Below, one piece after another: positions 1 through 9,513 of a stretch of DNA of 32,452 nucleotides. Each line of letters opens with the position of its first letter. Positions within the stretch are counted from its first letter, which is position 1. Position numbers and translations under genes: made by a program. The stretch spans positions 282,884 through 315,335 of the forward strand of contig MNCI01006902.1 in the NCBI GenBank assembly GCA_015680685.1. Direction: 5' to 3'. The notes beneath the pieces were generated by a model. It was not told where the DNA came from. It ran no database searches and saw only the letters and a program-made list of their open reading frames with translations. The DNA is from Gnetum montanum. Its lineage: Eukaryota > Streptophyta > Gnetopsida > Gnetales > Gnetaceae.

Positions 1-299
1 GGGTGATTGTTGGGAAATTGTGAATGCCAGCATGATACACTCATGTGATCCCAACCACTTGCATCCTCACCAACTAGCATAGCCAACCACCATGACATGG
101 AGAAGATCCAGAAACAAAGAATGCCAGTTTGTAACATAAAGAAACCACATTTATAAATTTGGATGAAAGAAATGAAATTGATTACCTTAGTGTTTGCCCC
201 GGTTTGATAGGGGCTCAAGACTTCCTTTCACTTTTTTCATTTATCATGGCTTCCAATATATAGTTATCTTCCTTGCCTTAATATGATCCCATCCCTCTG
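1..299. other. Left flank, nothing identified
   Basis: AT-rich sequence before the first LTR. I see no coding frame with family resemblance, no tRNA-like boxes and no repeat shared with the rest of the window. It is the insertion site side of element A, but the five bases before the LTR (295-299, CTCTG) do not match those after its 3' LTR. Confidence 0.4.
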
Positions 300-325
300 T
301 GATGATTAGTGGTTAACTAGGCCCC

Positions 326-389
326 GTATACTAAGCCCGCTGCGTATACGCAGCCTCGTATACGTAATGTCTATTCTAGCCTATAAATA
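326..389 (+). promoter_or_regulatory. U3 promoter of element A: GTATAC palindromes and TATA box
   Basis: GTATAC occurs at 326-331, 344-349 and 358-363. The middle one is the core of a perfect 14-bp palindrome, CTGCGTATACGCAG (340-353). TATAAATA follows at 382-389. The 3' LTR has the same order with diverged palindromes (6170-6243) and TATAAATA at 6258-6265. The promoter role is inferred from position in the LTR. Confidence 0.65.
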
Positions 390-518
390 AGCGCACACTT
401 GCCGCACTTAGGCATCTTGGGAAGTAGTTGTAGCGAAGCCCTTGCATTTTGTTTCCGTAGGAGTTAGAATATTTTCCCAGTGCATGCCCACAGTGTGATG
501 CTTGTAATTGTATGGCAC

Positions 519-567
519 CTTTATTCGAGTGTGACGTACTTGGACGTGCACATGACCGGAAATAAAG
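519..567 (+). promoter_or_regulatory. LTR hairpin with poly(A) signal
   Basis: CTTTATT near 519-525 can pair with AATAAAG at 561-567. An inner stem, TGTGACGT (530-537) with ACGTGCACA (544-552), encloses a short loop. AATAAA, the likely polyadenylation signal, lies in the outer stem. The same arrangement recurs in the other LTRs of this family (6395-6443, 31022-31070, 22317-22367, and 1295-1347 on the minus strand). Confidence 0.55.
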
Positions 568-745
568 ATCGAGATTACTTCATCATTGCAGCATTCACTT
601 AGATTTAATTGTTTAATTGTTATTGTTAATCGTTATTATTATTTATTTTTTTCTTAGTTAATATTTCTTTATCATCATTTACTATCCTTGTTTTAAATGT
701 GGAATGAGTATGACTTAATCACGAGCATTTAAGTGTGACTACTTG

Positions 746-750
746 GTAAC
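746..750. repeat. Left target-site duplication GTAAC of the solo LTR
   Basis: GTAAC directly precedes the inserted LTR. The identical five bases follow it at 1675-1679. The un-inserted 3' LTR of element A has GTAAC only once at the matching place (6623-6627). Confidence 0.9.
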
Positions 751-1470
751 TGATGAGTGGCGAGGTACCCCTACACTCAACCATACGAATACAAGCGTAT
801 CATGCGCGATCCAGTCAAACTCCATAGACTAAGTGCCTATGCACCTTATGGAACACTTAAGGTTAATTATTCGTTGTCTTCCCAAACTCACTTGTAGTTG
901 TCACGGTTGTATGGTTAAGTGAGTTTAAGGTATATGATTTTTATAGCTTTTCTGTTTTATCTCCTATGCTTAACGAGGTGAAGGGTGAGAAGACTAATTA
1001 CTAATTTTAACTAACTAACTAAGCCTTTGTTACCCTAGCATCAGCATCTGTTCCCACTTACCGTCCACACCTTGAACCGATGCAACCTTGGTTACCAAAC
1101 ACTAGTCGTTGCTAGGATCACCAAGCGTAACGCACATGCTCGAAGCAGTCATACTGAGGCACTTAACTAGGAGAGAAGGGTTGAGAGAGAATTAATTAAC
1201 TAAGAAAGCATATAAATGGTAAACAATAAATAACAATAAATAAAATCCTAATTAGCCTATTCCATGCACTACAAGGTTTATCCGAGAAGTTCGTCTTTAT
1301 TGTCGTACACAAACTTGTGTTCAGGTACAATGTTTACTCGAATAAAGATCCGTTTACTTTGGGACTCCTACTGTGGGCACATGGAAATTATCCTATCTTT
1401 GGAGTGGTAAAACTACCAGAGCTTCGCTACGGTCTAGGCCTAGATGGAAAACAAGGGGAGAGCCGCCTCT

Positions 1471-1478
1471 TATTTATA
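1471..1478 (-). promoter_or_regulatory. TATA box of the solo LTR
   Basis: Plus-strand TATTTATA reads TATAAATA on the minus strand. It lies just downstream, in minus orientation, of the GATATC array, the same spacing plan as in the other LTRs of the family. Confidence 0.65.
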
Positions 1479-1496
1479 GACTTGGCGGCGCATTGT

Positions 1497-1663
1497 GATA
1501 TCACATACACGATATCGTGGGGGGCGACACGATATCATGGGGGATGCGATATCATGATGGATGCGATATCGTGTACGCGATATCATGACGGATGCGATAT
1601 CGTGTATGCGATATCATGACGGATGCGATATCGTGTACGCGATATTGCGGCCCATGCGATATC
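1497..1663. repeat. GATATC palindrome array, 31-bp period
   Basis: GATATC starts at 1497, 1511, 1531, 1548, 1565, 1579, 1596, 1610, 1627 and 1658, with a one-base variant at 1641. From 1548 on the spacing alternates 17 and 14, giving a 31-bp tandem unit in which every half-unit is centred on a palindrome; some cores extend to CACGATATCGTG. It occupies U3 of the solo LTR just upstream of its TATA box. Confidence 0.9.
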
Positions 1664-1674
1664 GCGTTCCATCA

Positions 1675-1679
1675 GTAAC
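1675..1679. repeat. Right target-site duplication GTAAC of the solo LTR
   Basis: Identical to 746-750. After it the sequence of A's LTR resumes (CTAGTAGCG here, CCAGTAGCA in the 3' LTR). Confidence 0.9.
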
Positions 1680-2062
1680 CTAGTAGCGTACCTAGGATCT
1701 ATGCTTGGTAATCCCAGTAGTAGTCGTGCACGAGGTCCAAGATGTGTACGGATGATTAAGGAATAGATGCTCATCACACTTAGGTTATCTTATACTTCAT
1801 TTCCTATTACTCATTAGTTTAATCAAGATTATGTTCCATTGTCTCTAGGAGTAGCACTAGTTTAGGATCACATCATACGCCTCACTCTGGACTAAACCAT
1901 ACGTGACAAGGCAAATACTAGTCCAAGTGGGAAGACAACAAACTGCGATCAACGTGTAACTATTTACATACCACAACTAGCCTATCCATAGAGTTTGACC
2001 GGATCATGCATGAATGCTCGTATTCGTATGGTTGAGTGTAGGGTTACCTCACCACTCATCAT

Positions 2063-2080
2063 TGGCGCCATTGCCGGAGA
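2063..2080 (+). other. Primer-binding site of element A, tRNA-Asp type
   Basis: TGGCGCCATTGCCGGAGA starts two bases after the LTR end. It differs at two positions from the complement of the 3' end of plant tRNA-Asp, the primer known for Athila elements. The tRNA match is from general knowledge, not from a search. Confidence 0.85.
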
Positions 2081-2200
2081 CGGTGCTAGTTATCTAGATT
2101 AGTTATATCATACAAGGTCGCTGTACAGGACTTAATGATATATCTTTTACAAAACAATAATTATAAAATCACATATAAATTCACACACAATCTCACGACC

Positions 2201-4186
2201 ATGCCTCTCCTACAAGACTATAATAATGCCACATCTAGTGAGGAAGTTCATTAGAGAACCAAAGAACTATATGAAAATGAAGATTGGAGTATGCAACCCG
2301 AGGTGGGGGTTTTTTATAAACATAAACGAAGGCAACATCGTCCCAACGCACAAAAGCATAGCTTACTTGATGACGATGAACCCCTACTGCCCACTACAAG
2401 CTTAACGCAAATACAAGAGGTTGTTTGAATCTCCCATAGGCATCGTAAAGAGAGCCACCTACCCAGACTCGATTTAAACAACTTTCCCAATTTTTCAAGA
2501 GGCTATGACTTAGATCCGCATCAACATTTACAAGCCTTCTACGATGCCTGCGTGTGGAACAACATTGATAACAGGTGGCAAAAACTCAAGCTCTTTCCTA
2601 TCACACTCATTGGCCAAGCAAAAGTATGGTATAGATCGTTAAAACCAAAATTAATACGACGTTGGCCAACAATGGTAGAACTCTTTAACGAAAGATATCG
2701 AACCTATGTAAGAGTGTCAGCCTTGAGGAAACAAATCCAAGAATGGAAACAAGCACAACATGAACCCTTGGACATGGCCTTAGAAAGATATTATACATTG
2801 TTAAACAACTGTCCAGGCCATGAGTTCTCCAAGGAAAGGCTAATGTATAATATCATTGATGGGCTTCGTGATGCAACAAGAGAAACCCTAGGGATGTATG
2901 CCCAAGGTCAACTATATGAACTACGAACCCATCAAGTCCAAGAGCTTATTAAGTGGGTAGCAAAAGAAGAAGGAGAAATGGCTAGATGGGAGAGTGTTGA
3001 AAAACATCAACAGGACAAAAATCTTAACTTAACAAAGGTCCATAATCACAAAAAGGAGAAATCAACCAATCTCAAGGAGGAAAAACCATCTTTGCTAGTC
3101 CCAAAATCATTAGAGGAAGTTGAGGCAAAGATTAATAAGATGTTGAAATGGATGCATAAAATTTTTGGAGAATATATCAATATTATTGGAGATAGAGTTT
3201 TGACAACCCAAGAAGCAGGACAAAGTATCATTAGACAATCGGAAAGAAGGGATGAGGAGAATAAGAGCTCAACTGCTAATCATACGTATGAATGCAATAT
3301 TTTCCTATACGATCACCCCAAGGGCCAATGCCTAATCTTTTTATATTTATATGAGCATTGGGGAAACACGTTACACCTAGAGTTCGTACAGAGATACTAT
3401 GTTCGATCATAGTGGCAACAATCCTAGTCATGGGGGAAACCACCCCTAAACTGGAGACACATTTCGTATCATCTGAATCTAAATGCTTATCTAGTTCAAC
3501 ATCCTATTTCCCCAACTGGATAAACATACTCTATCTCACCACATTATCATTCTACCCAATACTATTAGCCCATGTTCTTAACACAACCACAGCCTTGTGT
3601 ACCTCACACTTCTTCTAATTTTCAACATTCTCATCCTTTCCCTCCTTCTACATTGCCACCAACTGTTCCTAAGGTGCCTACACCATAGCAACAACCTCTA
3701 AACGTTACTTATGCTACTATTGCCAACAGCAATGAGAGACCTCAGTAACATCGAAGGTGTCCCTTCTTTAGAAATGACCCTAGGAAAGGACAACACAATT
3801 CCAAGACCACTGCATCCTCCAACTCCGCACAAGTCCAACCCTGTGGTGCACCCTTATCTTCGAACCCAACGCCTCATGTTACTTCATCATGGCCACCAAT
3901 TAACACTCCAACAACCATACGGCCCAATGAACACAACCATGGAGGGCAACATCCCAATCTTTGCATACCATCTTATGGTCTCAATTATCATAGTGGGTCA
4001 ACTCATTATCTGGGAACCACATCTCATAAATTGCCCCACTATGCTTACTATAACCCAGTGTGTGAACCCCGATGGGGTAAGTATGACCAAGTCCCAATAT
4101 TTCCAACATGCAAGGATCCTCATATTTCATTTATTAATCTTTGCCATCATCAACCATTTAGTTATGGGGGATATCCCCCATTTTAA
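2201..4186 (+). pseudogene. gag: gag of element A (Athila-like), broken by stops
   Basis: Gag is the structural protein that packages element RNA in cytoplasmic particles. One frame runs from ATG 2201 to the stop at 4184-4186, about 661 codons, with no net frameshift but around ten internal stops (codons 18 and about 83 early, then a cluster from 3410 on). The plant retrotransposon Gag core is at about 2480-2960: a DLDPHQHLQAF stretch, then FPITLIGQAKVWYRSL, then RWPTMVELFNERY and a CPGHEFSKE segment, the usual order in Athila Gag. A charged Lys/Glu linker follows (2960-3250), then a tail rich in Pro, His, Gln and Tyr. I see no CCHC zinc knuckle. Relative to element E the N-terminal part lacks roughly 300 bp. 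No protease or polymerase follows. Confidence 0.85.
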
Positions 4187-5525
4187 AAACAAGCAGGATT
4201 AATAAATATTTTTCATTTTCTTTAATTTTACAATTTTTTATTTTCCAGTTTTTCCTTTTTCAATTTTTTGTTTTATCTTTTTATCTTTTTGTCTTTTTAT
4301 CTTCTTATCTGAGTAGTCTCGTCTACGAATAAAGCAATCATGTGGCTTGTTGGTTGAGGTGTGTTCTATGTTATCGAGTCTCGAGTGATCAATTATTTGG
4401 ACAGTGAGCCCATTACACTCACTCATCCACTCTACAAATAAGAGGTTCTATTCGAGGGTACAGTGATATTCTTGACATTCTTAAGACTTAAAATTAATTT
4501 TGTGCTCATTATGCCCAGAGTGAAAAATGATGGACTAAGAGGGAATGGACAGGTTGTGACATCAAGGGAACTTGTGGACTCTCTTTGGTAACATCTGTAG
4601 GTGCTATCATGCAGCTTGGTTGTACTAAGATCCTTGTAGATCTAATAGAAAATGGGAGTAAGAGTATTAAAGGCACCCAATAAAGGTGAACTTCAAAAAA
4701 AACGAAAACAAAAAAAAAGAGAGAAGAGAGTGTGCCAAAGCGGCCAAACAAAAAGTATGCTGCAAAGAAATTCCAAGTCACTCCTCCCTTGCACAAAATG
4801 CCAAGTGATCGTACACCTTGTTGTCATGGTCCTCTTATGGTTGTTCATCATTAGATGAAACAATGCGATGTCACTAATTGGAGGAATGGACTTGGCCTTG
4901 ATTTTGGAGCGATGGGCTAATGACACATTAATCATGCCCTACACTCAAGATTCATTATGCCCCGAGTCAGTTACCTCACATCCTAATCTTTGCAATCCCT
5001 TCTCCGATTCATCCCATCTTGCTGTTCATATATTTGTGACTTGTGTCTTGTGTAGCATTGAATTCATATCTCATCATGGTGGTATTAACATGTGTGTGTT
5101 TTGTTGCATCGGCATATATTACATTTAACCCTTCTAGTGCCTACAAACATTTTAAGGTGTGGTTACGCAAGGGCATTATAGGTTGGAACCTGCTTTGGGG
5201 AGGACCCACTTGCGTGACTTTTGTAATTTGTACTTGTTGCACACCACCACATCATCTTATGCCTTCCGAGTACTTCATTGCCAAATCTATTCTTTCCTTT
5301 GTCATCATTTTATCAAACGTTCCTCAAAAATAGGTCCTTTTATGTGTCACCTAAACAAACCAGGCCCGACATTAAACTTTTAGGGCAACTTCCTCAAAAA
5401 CATTTCTAACTCTAAAATCATACTAAGCGAAGAATTCAACATTTATTAAAGGTAATGAGTAAGGTATGAAATCATTGAACTTTTTTTAGTAGCCTTACTA
5501 ACAATTGATCTTTGTGTGATTATAG
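4187..5525. other. Non-coding spacer of element A between gag and ORF2
   Basis: It begins with a pyrimidine-rich tract (about 4216-4308). Short open stretches exist, but none resembles protease, reverse transcriptase or integrase, which occupy this place in autonomous Athila elements. The part near 5165-5215 resembles 9208-9255 in element B, around a shared GGGGAGGA-CCACTTGC. The spacer ends TTTGTGTGATTATAG at 5525, a good plant splice acceptor immediately before ORF2. Confidence 0.5.
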
Positions 5526-6077
5526 GTGGCCCCTAAAAGAAGACAATGAGGACCTTCTCAAGGTGCAACCGAACAACCTGGGGGAGGCAGAGGCCAAGGA
5601 CCTTATGCAGAACATGCAGAGCAAAAGGCACAATCATTCAGCATCCATCATGGAACTCTTGTTACTACATAATCTATCCAAGCAAAAGGAGAAGAGGTTA
5701 GGGCCCGAGCCTATGAAGAGGAATGACAACTATTTGCAGCATAGCATGTCAAGTCCAGTCAAGTGTTCCCACAGCTACCATGTTCATGGGAAGTGTCGAC
5801 TCCATCAAACATGGGAACATCAGCATGGATGGCTCATAATTCTAAAATAGAATAGAAGAAATGTCAGGTGCTTCTTCAATGATATCAATCTCAGAAGCCT
5901 AAAGTGTAGGACAAAGGAAAGGCACCCATAGAGGAGCCACTGCCACCAGGACCCCATGAGTTCCACAAGTTTTGTCTTTTGTGTCTATGTTCAATTTTTT
6001 TTGTCATATCTGCTATGGCAGGAATAAATTGTTGGTCAGTCAATAATCCCATACATATCCATTATGTATTTAATTGA
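5526..6077 (+). pseudogene. ORF2 (env-position) remnant of element A
   Basis: One frame from GTG 5526 to the stop at 6075-6077, 183 codons, with about seven internal stops and no frameshift. It opens V-A-P-K-R-R-Q where B has M-A-P-K-P-R, so the start is probably an ATG mutated to GTG. Both copies follow a splice-acceptor-like AG and share a GPSQ motif shortly after. The middle is rich in Gln, Gly and Ala. The last third, after about 5960, becomes hydrophobic and may be untranslated sequence read through. Compared with B most of the protein is deleted. Downstream-of-pol ORFs of Athila elements are called env-like, but nothing here shows an envelope function. Confidence 0.55.
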
Positions 6078-6099
6078 GCTTATTCCTCACTTTCTTTGA

Positions 6100-6133
6100 C
6101 TCGAGGACGAGTTGTTATTAAGTCGTGGGGGTA
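6100..6133 (+). other. Polypurine tract region of element A
   Basis: CTCGAGGACGAG (a near-palindrome common upstream of Ty3/Gypsy polypurine tracts) is followed by AAGTCGTGGGGGTA directly abutting the LTR. Element B has the same ending, GTCATGGGGGTA. Role: primer for plus-strand DNA synthesis. Confidence 0.75.
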
Positions 6134-7008
6134 TGATGAATCATGGTTAACTAGGCCCTATATACTAGGCCTCGTATACTAAGCCCGCTGCGTATACTAG
6201 GCCCTGTATACGTAGCCCCATATATGCAGCCCTGTATATGCAACGTCTATTCTAGCCTATAAATAAGCGCACAGCTGCTGCACTTAGGCATCTTGGGAAG
6301 TAGTTGTAGCGAAGCCCTTACATTTTGTTTCCATAGGAGTTAGAATATTTTCCCAGTGCATGCCCGCAATGTGATGCTTGTAATTGTACAACACCTTTAT
6401 TCGAGTGTGACGTACTTGGATGCGCACATGACCAAAAATAAAGATCGAGATTACTCCATCATTGCAGCATTCACTTAGGTTTAATTGTTTAATTGTTATT
6501 ATTAATCGTTATTGTTATTTATTATTTTCTTAGTTAATATTTCTTTATCATCATTTACTATTCCTATTGTTAAATGCGGAATGAGTACGACTTAATCACG
6601 AGCATTTAAGTGTGACTACTTGGTAACCCAGTAGCATACCTAGGATCTACGCTTGGTAATCCCAGTAGTAGTCATGCACGAGGTCCAAGATGTGTACAGA
6701 TGATAAGGAGCAGATGCTCATCGCACTTAGGTTAGCTTAGACTTCATTTCCTATTACTCATTAGTTTAATCAAGATTATGTTCCATTGTCTCTAGGAGTA
6801 GCACTAGTTTAGGATCACATCATATGCCTCACTCTGGACTAAACCATACATGATAAGGAAAATACTAGTCCAGGTGGGAAGACAATGAACTGCGATCAAC
6901 GTGTAACTATTTACATACCACAACTAGCCTATCCATAGATTTTGACTGGATCATGCATGAATGCTCATATTCGTATGGTTGAGTGTAGGGTTACCTCACC
7001 ACTCATCA
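6134..7008 (+). repeat. 3' LTR of element A
   Basis: 875 bp, TGATGAATCA to CTCATCA. It aligns with the 5' LTR either side of the nested solo LTR and represents the empty site. It carries extra degenerate TATA/GTATAC palindromes (6170-6240), TATAAATA at 6258-6265 and the poly(A) hairpin at 6395-6443. Confidence 0.9.
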
Positions 7009-7890
7009 TTAGAAGCGTGAGAGGAAGGAAGTGAAATGGGACGAAGTTAGAGGGGACAGAGTGAGTCCCATAACTCATTTTGGTGGCCCATGAGAGGCAG
7101 TCTAAGGGGTGTGCTTTGAATTCCCACATAGTGATGATTTTATTTTGTTCATTTTCTTGTTATTTTGTGGGAACCACACCATGCAAAGACCCATGCTTGT
7201 TTGCATGTGTTCAACCAAGGGGTGTGCTTTGAATCCTCATGGTTTTTTTTCTTGAATTTTTGAATTTTTTCAGTGAGGACCACACCATGCAAGGTCGAAT
7301 TGCCCAGTGACTTCCTTGTAGAGAAGGATGTGGAGCGGTAAGAAATCTATAAGGACACACCGGCAACCTAGGGAACAGGAGAGGGCGACGAATGTTGCAT
7401 TCCCCTTGAAGTCACACCCAATTCAAACCATTGGGTCATCCCTGAGTCTAGGAACTACACAAGTAATACATTAATTACAATGTTTTTAAGTGAAGGGGTT
7501 ACATGTTCCCAAAGGAAGGAAAACCATGGAATGTGTGGATGGGTGGATGATGTGGACTCACAGTCGATTATATGAGATGAAAAATAGATGTAAAGTCCAA
7601 AGACAACAATGCGAGGACGGGAGTGAGATAATGAGGTGGACTATTTTACACAACCCATCTCAACGAAAACCATCTGCTCCAGACACCTAATGACAATAAG
7701 ACAACTAATTAGCAAAAAATTGAAAATTAAACACACATATACGTATAGATAAACAACAACAAAGAAATGGAAAAATAACTAAAGAAAGGAAAAAATTAAC
7801 AAGAATTGGCAAACGTATGAACTATGTTGAGAAATAAAAAAGTGTAAAACAAAAAATTCCAAAAAGTTTTGAGGAGCGTAGTAGAATGGG
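7009..7890. other. Unassigned sequence with a local duplication
   Basis: No coding frame I recognise. A segment is duplicated in degenerate form: AAGGGGTGTGCTTTGAAT at 7104 and 7217, and ACCACACCATGCAA at 7173 and 7279, a period of about 106-113 bp. The stretch 7695-7860 is A-rich. It could be the missing part of the minus-strand Gypsy fragment or an older LTR, but neither is supported. Confidence 0.4.
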
Positions 7891-8960
7891 TTAGCATGGA
7901 GGACAGTCTCCCCCATGACTAGGTGGAAAGGAGGAGACGTGAAAAATGGAATGAGGTTGTCCCAGTGATGATGAGGTGGTATCCCTGGTTAGGTGAAGCC
8001 CACGGAAAGGTTTGAGTTCCAAGGGCTCTTGTTTGAAGTTTTCAGGGATTTGCAACTTTTCCCAGTCACCATGGTCATCAACAATGAACACTTGTTGATG
8101 AACCTCTTCCAAATGGTCCATGCTTTCTATGTGGGTGCTTATAAGCTCCTCAGATGGTTCCATGCACAAAGTGCTGCTAGCAGGATCAACTATCAACCAC
8201 TGGGTACCCTCTTGATTGGTCGCTGCTGCGTATAGGCACTATTGAATTGGTTATTCTTCGATACACCGACTGCATGCTTGAATGGATGTCTGCTTAGCAG
8301 ACCATAACTGCTGCACACAGTTGCACCCTGAGTCACTGTACACAATGCATGGAACACGCTTCTTATCGATCTCTCCAAAAGGATTTTCCTTTGAAATTTT
8401 AAGGGAAAGATCTCAGAGTCCTAGTCTTGCATCCATCATGCTCAACCAAGCCCTTCCCATCATGATTTGGAAGTTCCGCTTACAATTTTCAACACTGATG
8501 ACAAGGAAATCAGCAGGAGAGGACCACCCACAAATGGTGGTCACAATGTCCTCCACCACTCCCAAGGGAACAATGATGGACTAGTCTGCCAATTCAAGCC
8601 TAATGTTGCTCTTCTTTAACGGGGGCGAGTTCCAATTCTTGTACATGTCATGTAAGATCAAATTAACTCCTGACCCCGAATCCAGAAGATTTTTACATGG
8701 CTCATTCCCTTCTACCTGAAGATAGATGAGGGGGCTTCCCGGATCAGTCAATTTCTGGGAAAGGTGACCTGCCTTTATCTAGTTGGTCACTGCATGTGTC
8801 AGCATGACCATTTGTATGTTGGAGGGCATCTGGTTTGAAGGCTGCTTGAGAGGTGGAACAGTGGAGGCGGTTTGATCCTTAGTGAATGGGTGGGGCTTCA
8901 CCTATTTCTGCGAGGTCACTGTATGTGGATGGTTTTGGGTTTAAATTCAGGAATGGTCCT
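7891..8960 (-). pseudogene. Gypsy gag-protease fragment, minus strand
   Basis: Read leftwards from about 8960, a single frame with several stops contains a retropepsin: LLDSGSGVNLI (catalytic Asp codon 8680-8682), a LELAD-x-SIIVPLGVVEDI stretch typical of plant Ty3/Gypsy proteases, and QIMMGRAWL (8443-8469) in place of the usual ILGRPFL, 70-odd residues after the active site. Upstream is a Gln/Pro-rich Gag tail; downstream an acidic linker ending LELKPFRGLHL, the kind of segment that precedes reverse transcriptase. The frame stops at 7891 and no reverse transcriptase follows. Its orientation is opposite to A and B, so it belongs to a third insertion or a rearranged piece. Confidence 0.75.
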
Positions 8961-9189
8961 ACTAGATCACTTAACCACAACTTCACATGGGGTTTCACGT
9001 GACCATCGATTGGAATTCCACTCCTCTCATCTCTCTCTCACTCATTTCTCTCCCAAACTCACCTCATTGCCCATCTTATGTTTTCACAATTTGTCGTGAT
9101 TTCCATGTACTAATAATGCCTTGGCAGGATCTCCTTGGTAGGATTATTAACTTGCAAGCTCCATTTCTTAACCCCCAAGCCTAGGGACT
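8961..9189. other. Junction between the minus-strand fragment and element B
   Basis: TC-rich sequence (9025-9060) with no recognised coding frame or repeat. The exact breakpoints of both neighbours lie somewhere in it. Confidence 0.3.
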
Positions 9190-9513
9190 CTAGTGTTGAG
9201 GAAATCCAAGGGCTACTAAGGCTACCGCCTACTATGGGGAGGATCCACTTGCATATTCCTGGTCCCACTTATTAATCTCCCATCCTTTTGATTTCATGGT
9301 TGATTATTTTACTGGTCCCATCGCTCGATTTCCTCTCTGCGGAGTTCTTTCTCACCACGTTTTCCTACCTTTGACTCTTTGTTTAGCTCAACTCTCCTTC
9401 CTCTTATCCTCAGCCATGTTCTGAGCTTCATGCTTTTCAACCATCCCAATTTGGTGTTTTAAATTCATCTTTTTGGGCTTTTTATGGGCTGGTCAATGGG
9501 TGCGACCCCCTAG

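Larger units (their letters stand above)
751..1674 (-). mobile_element. Solo LTR of a related family, inserted in reverse in the 5' LTR of A
   Basis: Read on the minus strand this 924-bp block starts TGATGGAACG and ends CCACTCATCA, the same end pattern as the other LTRs here. Its minus-strand 3' end closely matches the 3' ends of the LTRs of A, B and E. It has its own TATAAATA (plus-strand TATTTATA, 1471-1478), a poly(A) hairpin (1295-1347) and a palindromic repeat array in U3 (1497-1663). No internal region or second LTR is present, so it is a solo LTR, normally left by recombination between the two LTRs of a full element. The perfect GTAAC duplication shows a true integration. Its U3 and R differ enough from A to be a separate subfamily. 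Confidence 0.92.
300..2061 (+). repeat. 5' LTR of element A, split by a nested solo LTR
   Basis: It begins TGATGATTAG and ends CTCATCA. It aligns with 6134-7008 along its whole length except for an extra block at 751-1674 plus a 5-bp duplication; without that block it is 833 bp. It carries a U3 with GTATAC palindromes, a TATA box at 382-389, the poly(A) hairpin near 519-567 and a U5 rich in TTATT runs. Confidence 0.9.
300..7008 (+). mobile_element. Element A: Athila-like LTR retrotransposon with gag but no pol
   Basis: The order is 5' LTR (300-2061), tRNA-Asp primer site (2063-2080), gag (2201-4186), non-coding spacer, a short second ORF (5526-6077), polypurine tract (6125-6133) and 3' LTR (6134-7008). 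Without the nested solo LTR the element is about 5.8 kb. Protease, reverse transcriptase, RNase H and integrase are all absent, so it could only have moved with enzymes supplied in trans, as described for gag-only TR-GAG elements. The Athila assignment rests on the primer site, the Gag sequence and the second ORF in the env position. The flanking five bases differ (CTCTG and TTAGA), so no target duplication survives. The LTRs differ at many sites, mostly transitions, indicating an old insertion. Confidence 0.85.

Noticed and set aside
1317-1777. Small frames across the GATATC array on both strands
   Set aside because: Repetitive translations of the palindromic array inside the solo LTR; no start context or homology.
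4868-5383. Overlapping small frames with hydrophobic stretches after gag of A
   Set aside because: AT-rich spacer, frames overlap each other in conflicting phases, no retroelement or host motif.
7490-7690. Plus-strand frame of 66 codons
   Set aside because: No resemblance to a known family; composition not different from its surroundings.
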